Shown: piece after piece, positions 1 through 5,956 of the stretch
How positions within the stretch are numbered: the stretch's first letter is position 1
Layout: each line of letters opens with the position of its first letter
Assembly: GCA_900321145.1 (NCBI GenBank)
Contig: ONVB01000020.1
Location: 1 to 13,948, forward strand
Reading direction: 5' to 3'
Origin: an uncultured Eubacteriales bacterium
GTDB taxonomy: Bacteria > Bacillota > Clostridia > Lachnospirales > Lachnospiraceae
Length of the DNA stretch: 13,948 nt
The notes under the pieces: model-generated
Told to the model about the DNA's origin: nothing
The model's input: only the letters and a program-made list of their open reading frames with translations
The model's database searches: none
Program-made: the position numbers and the translations under genes

Positions 1-69
1 CTTGTAACACAACACGGAGGTAGTAAGGAAGGAAGAGAGGCCTTCCGGTTGGCAGGGATGCTGTTTTAG
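1..69 (+). CDS. C-terminal fragment of an unidentified protein (5' end outside window)
   Basis: The frame starting at base 1 is open for 22 codons and stops at TAG 67-69. The other two forward frames close within the first 30 bases. The tail reads LVTQHGGSKEGREAFRLAGMLF. It ends 15 bases before the next start, a spacing that fits an operon with the YjfB-type gene. The fragment is too short to assign to a family. A motility role can be guessed only from the neighbour. Confidence 0.4.
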   Translation, partial: LVTQHGGSKEGREAFRLAGMLF

Positions 70-84
70 AAAAGAGGTTTTATT

Positions 85-276
85 ATGGGAATGAGCATTT
101 TACCATTAAGCAGTACGAATATCAGTGTGTCGGGGACAGAGTCCATGACTCCCATCGAGACAAAGATGCTCGCTAAAGCGCTTGACAGTTTTGAGCAGAG
201 CGGTGACGCGATGATTAAGATGATGGAACAGTCAGTTAACCCGAACATCGGAGCCAATTTTGATGTCCGTGTATAG
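85..276 (+). CDS. YjfB-type putative motility protein
   Basis: A 63-residue protein that fits the YjfB_motility family of small putative motility proteins, whose biochemical role is unknown. Seen in the sequence: a Ser/Thr-rich N-terminus, a central helix with the pattern LAKALDSFEQSGDAMIKMME (about residues 28-47), and the family-like ending NPNIGANFDVRV, close to the usual PnlGqniDv tail. Length is typical. The ATG has an AAGAGG ribosome binding site (72-77) seven bases upstream. No signal peptide or membrane segment is visible. A strong terminator follows. The family occurs in flagellated Firmicutes, so a motile organism is inferred. Confidence 0.82.
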   Translation: MGMSILPLSSTNISVSGTESMTPIETKMLAKALDSFEQSGDAMIKMMEQSVNPNIGANFDVRV

Positions 277-298
277 GGTATATCGTAAGAGAGAGATG

Positions 299-335
299 AG
301 ACAGGGGTAGATCGAAGACCCCTGTCTTATTTCTT
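299..335 (+). terminator. Intrinsic terminator after the YjfB-type gene
   Basis: A perfect 10-bp stem pairs 299-308 with 318-327 around a 9-base loop, followed by the U-rich stretch TTATTTCTTT. It ends directly at the ribosome binding site of the next gene, leaving no room for a promoter between them. It may therefore work as a partial terminator or attenuator for the DUF6062 gene. Confidence 0.85.
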
Positions 336-349
336 TGGAGGGTGGAATT

Positions 350-1066
350 ATGGCAGAGCAGTTATATACTATTCCGGTACATGATGCATTTGCGGAGGAT
401 TGTGAGTGCCCTTTGTGCCTGATGCACAGGGATCTTGAACAGAGTGCGATAGAGTTTACCATGGGGCCGAGCTATATGGAGGACGATAACCGCGAGGTTA
501 CGGACAAGCTGGGCTTCTGCACGAGGCACCTTGAGAAGCTCTATGGGAACAAGAACCGCCTGGGGCTTGCGCTGATGCTTAAGACGCATACGGACAAGAC
601 CATAAGGGATATAAAGGAGCTTGCGGCCAAGGGGCCTGCGGGAAAGAGTGGCTTTCTAAAGAAGTCGACGGAGGCGCCGGTCATAGACTACATAAAGGAG
701 CTTGAGGCAAGCTGCTTCGTGTGCCAGAGGGTGGAGCGGCTTTTCGCAAGGTATATAGATACCATATTCCATATGTGGAAGAAAGAAGAGGAATTCAAGC
801 AGAGTGTGAAGGAGTGCAAGGGCTTTTGTACACTTCACTACGGCATGCTCTACAAGGGGGCGCTTAAGGAGCTGTCGGGAGCTTCTCAGGAGGAGTTCCT
901 AAGCGCGATAAATGAGGCTTATATAGCGGGCATGGAGCGCGTGAACGGGGATGTGTCGTGGTTTATAGACAAGTTTGATTACAGAAACCAGGATGCGCCA
1001 TGGAAGAACTCGAAGGATGCACTTCCGAGGGCTTTGATCAAGGTAGGACATACCATTGTGGAATAA
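350..1066 (+). CDS. DUF6062 family protein, duplicated CxxC/CxxH modules
   Basis: A 238-residue soluble protein resembling the DUF6062 family, common in Lachnospiraceae and without known function. Seen: N-terminal YTIPVHDAF, then C20-x2-C23 (plus C18) with GFC57-x2-H60, and again C122-x2-C125 with GFC160-x2-H163. The two modules look like an internal duplication able to hold two metal ions. The rest is mostly helical and charged. Start: the frame can be extended to a TTG at 335, but that lies in the terminator. The ATG at 350 has GGAGGG (337-342) seven bases upstream and is preferred. No signal peptide or membrane segment is visible. Metal binding is inferred; family recognition is from memory. 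Confidence 0.75.
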   Translation: MAEQLYTIPVHDAFAEDCECPLCLMHRDLEQSAIEFTMGPSYMEDDNREVTDKLGFCTRHLEKLYGNKNRLGLALMLKTHTDKTIRDIKELAAKGPAGKSGFLKKSTEAPVIDYIKELEASCFVCQRVERLFARYIDTIFHMWKKEEEFKQSVKECKGFCTLHYGMLYKGALKELSGASQEEFLSAINEAYIAGMERVNGDVSWFIDKFDYRNQDAPWKNSKDALPRALIKVGHTIVE

Positions 1067-1072
1067 GCGTGT

Positions 1073-1165
1073 AAATGTATGTGGAAAGCGGACTCAAACC
1101 GGGCGGAAAGCACGATGATGCGCCGCTTGGAATACGCCTGAAAAGGGCCTCAAACACCTACATTT
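1073..1165 (+). other. Candidate structured element upstream of the HU promoter
   Basis: Outer arms 1073-1083 and 1155-1165 are complementary at 10 of 11 positions and enclose GC-richer DNA with inner pairing options (for example AAGCGG 1086-1091 with CCGCTT 1123-1128, and GCA with TGC around CGATGA at 1110-1121). No T-run follows, so it is not a classic terminator. It lies between the DUF6062 stop and the HU -35 box, so it could be a 3' UTR structure, a small RNA or a binding region. I recognise no known riboswitch class. Confidence 0.3.
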
Positions 1166-1168
1166 CCC

Positions 1169-1197
1169 TTGACAAAAGGGGTTTTTAATAGTATAAA
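1169..1197 (+). promoter_or_regulatory. Strong sigma-A promoter of the HU gene
   Basis: A perfect -35 box TTGACA (1169-1174), a 17-base spacer and TATAAA (1192-1197) as the -10 box make a near-consensus housekeeping promoter. The predicted transcription start is near 1204, giving a 5' leader of about 76 bases before the HU ATG. The leader contains a small 6-bp hairpin (CCCTGC 1234-1239 with GCAGGG 1250-1255). A strong promoter suits an abundant nucleoid protein. Confidence 0.9.
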
Positions 1198-1279
1198 GGT
1201 GCGTAGGGCATTTTCAGAGTGCTACAAAAGATACCCTGCTTTGAGGACGGCAGGGATAGTTTTCAGGAGGATTTTCAAA

Positions 1280-1552
1280 ATGAACAAGAATGAGTTAGTT
1301 AGCGGCATTGCTGATAAGGCCGGCATCAAGAAGACAGATGCTGAGAAGGCTTTAAAGGCATTTATCGAGGTTGTAACCGATGAGCTTAAGGCCGGCGAGA
1401 AGGTACAGCTTGTTGGCTTTGGTACATTTGAGACAGCTGAGAGACCTGCAAGAGAGGGCAGAAACCCGAGAACAGGCGAGACCATGAAGATCGAAGCTTC
1501 CAAGTCTCCTAAGTTCAAGGCCGGCAAGGCTTTAAAGGATGCAATCAACTAA
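1280..1552 (+). CDS. hup: HU family DNA-binding protein
   Basis: A 90-residue histone-like HU protein, the usual length for the family. HU dimers bend and compact DNA in the nucleoid. Seen: N-terminal helical dimerisation half (MNKNELVSGIADKAGIKKTDAEKA), GFGTFE at 46-51, and the DNA-binding arm with GRNPRTGE at 60-67 containing the intercalating proline P63, then the basic C-terminus SPKFKAGKALKDAIN. The frame extends upstream to a TTG at 1169, but that TTG is part of the -35 box. The ATG at 1280 has a perfect AGGAGG (1265-1270) nine bases upstream. The gene is flanked by a near-consensus promoter and a terminator-like hairpin, so it can be transcribed alone at a high level, with some read-through into rqcP. 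Confidence 0.97.
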   Translation: MNKNELVSGIADKAGIKKTDAEKALKAFIEVVTDELKAGEKVQLVGFGTFETAERPAREGRNPRTGETMKIEASKSPKFKAGKALKDAIN

Positions 1553-1572
1553 TATCAGGTTTTGATTAAAGT

Positions 1573-1605
1573 AAAGGCTGCCTGTTTCGGGCAGCCTTTA
1601 GTTGT
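1573..1605 (+). terminator. Hairpin terminator between the HU gene and rqcP
   Basis: A 10-bp perfect stem (1573-1582 with 1590-1599), a 7-base loop and a short T-rich tail (TTTAGTTGT). It ends about 15 bases before the rqcP start. The weak tail suggests partial termination, which would leave a high HU level and lower read-through into rqcP. Confidence 0.75.
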
Positions 1606-1620
1606 ATAAAGGAGAGTTGT

Positions 1621-1863
1621 ATGAGACTTGACAAGTATCTTAAGGTATCGAGACTTATAAAGAGAAGGACGATAGCGAACGAGGCCTGCGATGCCGGGCG
1701 CGTGGCGGTCAACGGCAAGGTGGTCAAGGCATCGTATGATGTGAAGATAGATGATGTGATAGAGATTACCTTCGGCAACAAGACGGTGAAGGCTAAGGTG
1801 CTCAACATAGCCGAGTCGACGAAGAAGGAAGACGCAAAAGAGATGTTTGAGATAGTAGGTTAA
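1621..1863 (+). CDS. rqcP: RqcP, S4-domain RNA-binding protein of ribosome quality control
   Basis: An 80-residue protein that is essentially one S4 RNA-binding domain (residues 1-60: MRLDKYLKVSRLIKRRTIANEACDAGRVAVNGKVVKASYDVK). It matches B. subtilis RqcP (formerly YabO, about 86 residues). In that system RqcP acts with RqcH on stalled 50S subunits to add alanine tails to unfinished peptides. The short C-terminal extension is charged. The ATG has AAAGGAGA about six bases upstream. Position after a HU gene and ahead of divIC is the conserved clostridial order. A hairpin separates it from the HU gene and no separate promoter is visible, so expression probably depends on read-through. Confidence 0.92.
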   Translation: MRLDKYLKVSRLIKRRTIANEACDAGRVAVNGKVVKASYDVKIDDVIEITFGNKTVKAKVLNIAESTKKEDAKEMFEIVG

Positions 1864-1868
1864 AGGAT

Positions 1869-1936
1869 AGGATTCTTCGGGCTGTGCCCTCGGAATGACA
1901 CAGAGTCATCCTGAGCGAAGCAACAGGAAGGATCTT
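1869..1936 (+). repeat. REP-like imperfect palindrome between rqcP and the HerA-like gene
   Basis: About 68 bases forming an imperfect palindrome. CTCGGAATGA (1889-1898) can pair with TCATCCTGAG (1905-1914) with one mismatch and one G-U pair. GGATTCTT near the left end mirrors AAGGATCT at the right end, and GGGCTGTGCCC near the left makes a small inner hairpin. The style (CTTCGGGC, TCATCCTGAGCGAAG) resembles dispersed intergenic palindromes seen in many bacteria. Multi-copy status is inferred, because only one copy is visible here. Confidence 0.6.
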
Positions 1937-1957
1937 AAAAAAGGAGGGGATTACGGT

Positions 1958-3511
1958 ATGTACAGTAACGGAAAAATATGGGTTGCAAATACTGTGCAGG
2001 GCGAGCACGTGGAGCTTGTTCCGAAGCTTGCCAACAGGCACGGGCTGGTTGCGGGAGCGACCGGAACGGGAAAGACGGTTACCTTAAAGGTTCTGGCCGA
2101 GAGCTTCTCGGATATGGGAGTCCCGGTTTTTATCGCTGATGTCAAGGGCGATATATCCGGCATGGCCAAGGCCGGTACGGACAGCGCTGATATGCAGGAG
2201 AGGATCATGAGGTTTGGGCTCGGCGATACATTTGCCTATAAGGGTTACCCTGTGGCGCTGTGGGATATATTCGGAGAGAGGGGTATCAGGCTTCGTACGA
2301 CCATCTCGGAGATGGGACCGCTTCTTTTGGCGAGACTGATGGGGTTAAATGAGCTCCAGTCCGACATACTCTCGATAGTGTTCAAGATAGCTGATGACAA
2401 GAAGCTTCTTTTGATAGATACCAAGGATCTGAAGTCCATGCTCAACTTTGTGTCGGAGAATAACGCCGAGTACGAGGCGGAGTACGGCAAGATGAGCTCG
2501 CAGTCCATAGCTGCCATAGTCCGCGCGCTTGTGTCGCTTGAGGTGGCAGGCGGGGATAAGTTCTTCGGCGAGCCGGCCCTTAACTTAGGAGATTGGTTCA
2601 ATACGGTGGACGGTAAGGGCGTGATCAATATACTCGACTCGGCAAGCCTTATCAACAACGGCAAGCTTTACTCAACCTTCCTGCTGTGGCTGCTGTCAGA
2701 GCTCTTTGAACAGCTTCCCGAGGTAGGAGATATGGACAAGCCAAAATTCGTGTTCTTCTTCGATGAGGCACATCTTCTGTTCAACGATGCACCGAAGGCG
2801 CTGACGGACAAGATAGAACAGGTGGTCAAGCTCATCCGTTCAAAGGGAGTGGGCGTTTACTTCTGCACGCAGGCACCGAAGGATATACCGGACGGTGTGC
2901 TGGCTCAGCTCGGCAACAAGATACAGCACGGCCTGAGGGCTTACACGCCCGCAGACCAGAAGGGTGTGAAGGCTGCTGCAGAGTCCTACAGGCCCAATCC
3001 GGAGTTCGATACATTTGATACGATACTGAACCTGGGTACCGGCGAGGCGGTTATCTCCTTCTTAGAGGAAAATGGTGTGCCGGGCATGGCACAGAAGGCG
3101 TATATCCTTCCCATACAGTCATCCTTCGGGGCGCTTTCGTCGGACGAGAGAGACAGGATCGTAAAGCAGAGTCTGCTTTATACAAGGTATGACAGGGATG
3201 TGGATCCCGACTCGGCATACGAGTTCCTTGAGAGATGGAAGGTGCTCTCGCAGCAGGAGGCAGAGCAGGCAAGGGCCGAAGCCGAGGCGGCAAAGGAGGC
3301 CGAGAGACTCGAGAAGGAGCGTCAGAAGGAAGCGGAGAGACTCGCCAGGGAAGAAGCAAAGGAGGCCGAGAGACTCGCGCGTGAAGAGGCTAAGGAAGCC
3401 GAGCGCCGTGAGAGGGAGAAGCAGAAGACAAAACAGGAGTTTGCAAGGGGCGCTTCAAGAGCCATGGAGCATCTCGGCAGAGGGTTGATGAAGACATTTT
3501 TCAGGATATAA
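1958..3511 (+). CDS. HerA-like ATPase (DUF853/YjgR type) with coiled-coil tail
   Basis: A 517-residue cytoplasmic P-loop ATPase of the HerA/FtsK superfamily, similar to the DUF853 proteins such as E. coli YjgR, whose role is not settled. Seen: Walker A GATGTGKT at 33-40, ADVKGDISGMAKAG after the first core strand, Walker B FVFFFDEAHLLF with D269-E270, a sensor-like VGVYFCTQAPKDIPD, and LGNKIQHGLRAYTPADQK with the probable arginine finger region. From about residue 430 the chain becomes a charged coiled coil with four 11-residue repeats (446-489) and ends in a short basic/hydrophobic tail. The frame opens at an ATG at 1895, inside the palindrome. The ATG at 1958 with AAGGAGG (1941-1947) is preferred. 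A DNA- or RNA-translocating or chromosome-related role is possible but unproved. Confidence 0.88.
   Translation: MYSNGKIWVANTVQGEHVELVPKLANRHGLVAGATGTGKTVTLKVLAESFSDMGVPVFIADVKGDISGMAKAGTDSADMQERIMRFGLGDTFAYKGYPVALWDIFGERGIRLRTTISEMGPLLLARLMGLNELQSDILSIVFKIADDKKLLLIDTKDLKSMLNFVSENNAEYEAEYGKMSSQSIAAIVRALVSLEVAGGDKFFGEPALNLGDWFNTVDGKGVINILDSASLINNGKLYSTFLLWLLSELFEQLPEVGDMDKPKFVFFFDEAHLLFNDAPKALTDKIEQVVKLIRSKGVGVYFCTQAPKDIPDGVLAQLGNKIQHGLRAYTPADQKGVKAAAESYRPNPEFDTFDTILNLGTGEAVISFLEENGVPGMAQKAYILPIQSSFGALSSDERDRIVKQSLLYTRYDRDVDPDSAYEFLERWKVLSQQEAEQARAEAEAAKEAERLEKERQKEAERLAREEAKEAERLAREEAKEAERREREKQKTKQEFARGASRAMEHLGRGLMKTFFRI
3293..3424 (+). repeat. Four tandem 33-bp repeats encoding KEAERLAREEA-type units
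   Basis: Inside the HerA-like gene, units at 3293-3325, 3326-3358, 3359-3391 and 3392-3424 each encode an 11-residue unit beginning KEAER. Units 2 and 3 encode identical peptides. A stretch of about 21 bases in unit 1 recurs exactly 66 bases downstream. The 11-residue period is a hendecad pattern of a straight coiled coil. Copy number could vary between strains. Confidence 0.85.
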
Positions 3512-3534
3512 GGACAAAATCGGGCATTTTACAG

Positions 3535-3563
3535 TTGAAATTTCCATGGAAATGCTGTAAGAT
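3535..3563 (+). promoter_or_regulatory. Candidate divIC promoter with a palindrome in its spacer
   Basis: TTGAAA (3535-3540), a 17-base spacer and TAAGAT (3558-3563). The predicted transcription start falls on the A of the divIC ATG at 3570, and no ribosome binding site precedes that ATG, so a leaderless mRNA is possible. The spacer holds the perfect 14-bp palindrome at 3540-3553 (ATTTCC and its mirror), flanked by TTACAG (3529-3534) and CTGTAA (3555-3560). This could be an operator. Confidence 0.55.
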
Positions 3564-3569
3564 GACTCT

Positions 3570-3881
3570 ATGGCTAAAAAGAGAAAAAGGAAAACTTCAT
3601 CAAGGAAGCAGAATCCGGTTATATCGTTGCTTATCGTGGCTGCGGTAGTGCTGGTGTGCCTTGCGTGTGTCTCTAAGACGATGGCGATGAAGAAGGAGAG
3701 AAGAACGCTGTCGGAGAATGAGTATATCTTAAATCAGAGACTCGAAGAGGTAAAGGCGGAAAGCGAGAGGCTTGACGCACAGGAAGAATACATGCAGACC
3801 TCTCAATACATTGAGGACGTGGCTAAGGATAAGCTCGGACTTGTGTATCCGGATGAGTATGTTATAAAACCGACAGAATAA
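3570..3881 (+). CDS. divIC: Septum formation initiator, DivIC/FtsB family
   Basis: A 103-residue single-pass membrane protein of the DivIC/FtsB divisome family, which works with DivIB and FtsL to activate septal peptidoglycan synthesis. Seen: a basic cytoplasmic N-terminus (KKRKRKTSSRKQ), one transmembrane segment (about residues 17-36), an extracytoplasmic coiled coil (about 42-80) and the family signature IEDVAKDKLGLVYPDE near the end. Length and order are typical. The start is set by the need for the basic N-terminus before the membrane segment. No Shine-Dalgarno sequence precedes it, which is unlike most of its neighbours. It lies between the HerA-like gene and tilS, its usual region in Clostridia apart from the inserted ATPase. 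Confidence 0.93.
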   Translation: MAKKRKRKTSSRKQNPVISLLIVAAVVLVCLACVSKTMAMKKERRTLSENEYILNQRLEEVKAESERLDAQEEYMQTSQYIEDVAKDKLGLVYPDEYVIKPTE

Positions 3882-3926
3882 AGCAGGAGAGGGAAGAAAT
3901 CAGTTCTGAGCTCTCTTGCTTTTTTA
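3881..3926 (+). terminator. Intrinsic terminator overlapping the divIC stop codon
   Basis: An 11-bp stem (3881-3891 with 3911-3921, one G-U pair) with a 19-base loop and a run of six T (3920-3925). It begins in the last base of the divIC stop codon and ends 25 bases before tilS. No clear promoter follows, so tilS may be served by read-through. Confidence 0.82.
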
Positions 3927-3950
3927 AACTATCAGGATAAAAAAAAGCAT

Positions 3951-5366
3951 ATGAACTTATTCGAGAGAAGAGTATATGATTATATAAGAGCAAATAGCAT
4001 GATAGAGGCAGGGGATACGGTATGTGTCGGTGTGTCCGGCGGAGCCGATTCGGTCTGTCTTCTTTCGGTGCTCTGCGAACTCTCGGGTGTGCTCGGAATA
4101 GGACGCGGTAAGATAATCGCGGTACATGTCAATCACGGAATACGCGGAGACGAAGCCCTAAGGGATGAGAATTTCGTCAGGGAGTTTTGCGAAAGAATAG
4201 GAGTAAAGCTTTATGTAAGGCAGGTGGATGTGCCGGCTCTTGCAGGGGTTAGGCGTGAGACAATCGAAGAGACCGGAAGATCGGAGCGATATAAGGCATT
4301 CGCCGATGCTCTGCGTGAAGCAGGGGATGAATATGGCATTAACGTTGCCGAGTGCGGAAAGATAGCTGTGGCGCATAATCGCATGGATAACGCCGAGACG
4401 ATACTGTTCCATCTTATCCGTGGCAGCGGGATCAAAGGTTCGTGCGGGATACCTCCTGTCAGGGAAAATATAATCCGACCGCTGCTTGATACGGGGCGCG
4501 AGGATATAGAGGCTTATCTTCGGGATAAGGGAATCGGTTTTGTGGTGGACAGCACAAATCTTCACCTGGATTATGACAGGAACAAGATCAGGCATGAGAT
4601 CCTGCCTGTGTTGAAGAGTATCAATTCCGGCGCGGAGGAGCATATAACGGATTTCGCAAGGGATATGCAGGTCATCGAAGGAAAACTCGCCCGGGATACC
4701 GAGAGAAACTTTAAAGAAGCGGTAGCTGCTTATGCGGATGTCATATCATTAAGCGTCAGCAGACTGCTCATGATGGATGATCTGATGCAGAGGCGGGTTT
4801 TATACAGTGCATTTGAAAAGATATCGGGCAGCAGGAAGGATGTAACCTCGAAGCACATTTGCGGTATGCAGAAGCTGCTTTACGCCGATTCGGGCGCGAG
4901 GATAGATCTGCCTTACGGGATCGTATGCAGAAGGAATTATGATATGCTTATCTTAGAGGGCAGAAGGCTGAACGAGGATACCATAGAGCCGATCAGGCTT
5001 GAGAGCGGAAGCGAGGTAAGGCTTTCGGCGGGGCGCATATCGATGCAGATAGTTGATATAAATTCTCAAAACATAGATTACAAAAAAAAGTATACGAAGG
5101 CGTTTGATTGTGATAAAATAGTGGATACGCTGTGCGTAAGGATGCCGGCTGACGGGGACTATATAGTCATCAACTCGGACGGCAGAAGAAAGAGTATAAA
5201 CAAGCTGTTTATAGATCTGAAGCTTGATCGCGAGACGAGAAAGAGAGTTCCGGTCGTATGCATCGGAAATGAGGTCCTTTGGGCAGTAGGAGTAAGAGGC
5301 ACCGAGAATTATCATATCACGAAGGATACAAAGAGAGCTATAGTTCTTGAATATACGGAGTTCTGA
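3951..5366 (+). CDS. tilS: tRNA(Ile)-lysidine synthase
   Basis: A 471-residue TilS, close to the usual length (about 470 in B. subtilis). It uses ATP and lysine to change C34 of the CAU-anticodon tRNA-Ile to lysidine, so that AUA is read as isoleucine. ATA codons are frequent in this window. Seen: PP-loop SGGADS at 29-34, HVNHGIRG, AHNRMDNAET at 141-150, GSGIKGSCGIPP, DSTNLHLDYDRNKIRHEILP, then a less conserved middle domain and the C-terminal TilS domain (SINKLFIDLKLDRETRKRVPVV). The ATG at 3951 has only a weak AGGA 13 bases upstream. No better start fits, because the next segment is needed for the fold. Order tilS-hpt-ftsH is conserved in Firmicutes. Confidence 0.96.
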   Translation: MNLFERRVYDYIRANSMIEAGDTVCVGVSGGADSVCLLSVLCELSGVLGIGRGKIIAVHVNHGIRGDEALRDENFVREFCERIGVKLYVRQVDVPALAGVRRETIEETGRSERYKAFADALREAGDEYGINVAECGKIAVAHNRMDNAETILFHLIRGSGIKGSCGIPPVRENIIRPLLDTGREDIEAYLRDKGIGFVVDSTNLHLDYDRNKIRHEILPVLKSINSGAEEHITDFARDMQVIEGKLARDTERNFKEAVAAYADVISLSVSRLLMMDDLMQRRVLYSAFEKISGSRKDVTSKHICGMQKLLYADSGARIDLPYGIVCRRNYDMLILEGRRLNEDTIEPIRLESGSEVRLSAGRISMQIVDINSQNIDYKKKYTKAFDCDKIVDTLCVRMPADGDYIVINSDGRRKSINKLFIDLKLDRETRKRVPVVCIGNEVLWAVGVRGTENYHITKDTKRAIVLEYTEF

Positions 5367-5394
5367 CGACTTTAAATAGCAGGAGGTGGCAGTT

Positions 5395-5916
5395 TTGGCA
5401 AAGAAGATATCCGTTCTTATCGATGAGCAAAGGATAATAGAGCGCACGAAGGAGATAGCGGCTCAGTTGAATGAAGAGTATAAGGATTCAAGCATACATA
5501 TGATAGGCATACTTAAGGGAAGCGTGTTTTTCATGTGTGAGCTTGCAAAGCAGCTTGAAGTGCCGGTTACGCTTGATTTCATGTCGGTTTCAAGCTATGG
5601 CGGCGGGACACAGTCATCGGGCGTGGTAAAGCTCGTCAAGGACTTAGATGAGTCCATAGAGGGCAAAAATGTAGTCCTGGTGGAGGATATCATGGATTCG
5701 GGCAGAACACTGTCATACCTTGTATCCATTCTTAAAGAGAGAAAACCGAACAGCTTTAAGATCGTCACTCTCTTGGACAAGCCGTCAAGGCGTGTGGTAG
5801 ACATACAGCCGGATATAACCGCATTTGAGATACCGGACAGGTTCGTGGTAGGCTACGGACTTGATATAGCACAGAAGTACAGAAATCTCCCCTATGTGGG
5901 TGTTATAGAAGAATAA
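5395..5916 (+). CDS. hpt: Hypoxanthine phosphoribosyltransferase, TTG start
   Basis: A 173-residue purine salvage enzyme that joins hypoxanthine (or guanine) to PRPP. Seen: ILKGSVFFM around residues 38-46, the SYGGGTQSSG flexible loop, the PRPP-binding motif VVLVEDIMDSGRT with E97-D98 and catalytic D101, and the C-terminal VGYGLDIAQKYRNLPYVG. Start: a GTG at 5386 overlaps the ribosome binding site itself. The TTG at 5395 lies eight bases after a perfect AGGAGG (5381-5386) and gives the expected N-terminus MAKKISVLI. Gaps of 28 bases to tilS and 40 to ftsH indicate one operon. In B. subtilis HprT is reported to interact with TilS to control ftsH, so the adjacency may be functional. Confidence 0.96.
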   Translation: MAKKISVLIDEQRIIERTKEIAAQLNEEYKDSSIHMIGILKGSVFFMCELAKQLEVPVTLDFMSVSSYGGGTQSSGVVKLVKDLDESIEGKNVVLVEDIMDSGRTLSYLVSILKERKPNSFKIVTLLDKPSRRVVDIQPDITAFEIPDRFVVGYGLDIAQKYRNLPYVGVIEE

Positions 5917-5956
5917 CAAAAGATGAATAAAAAGAACAACAAGAAAGGATGCAAAG

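Noticed and set aside
335..349. TTG start for the DUF6062 gene
   Set aside because: It lies in the terminator tail and overlaps the ribosome binding site that serves ATG 350.
1070..1170. tRNA or tRNA-Sec-like gene on the reverse strand
   Set aside because: A T-loop-like GGTTTGAGTCC string is present, but the acceptor, D-arm and anticodon arms do not fit a tRNA.
1169..1279. N-terminal extension of the HU protein from TTG 1169
   Set aside because: The TTG is part of the -35 box. HU proteins are about 90 residues, and ATG 1280 has a perfect AGGAGG.
1895..1957. Upstream ATG start for the HerA-like gene
   Set aside because: It lies inside the palindrome without a ribosome binding site. ATG 1958 has AAGGAGG.
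5386..5394. GTG start for hpt
   Set aside because: The GTG overlaps the AGGAGG sequence. TTG 5395 has ideal spacing and gives the expected N-terminus.
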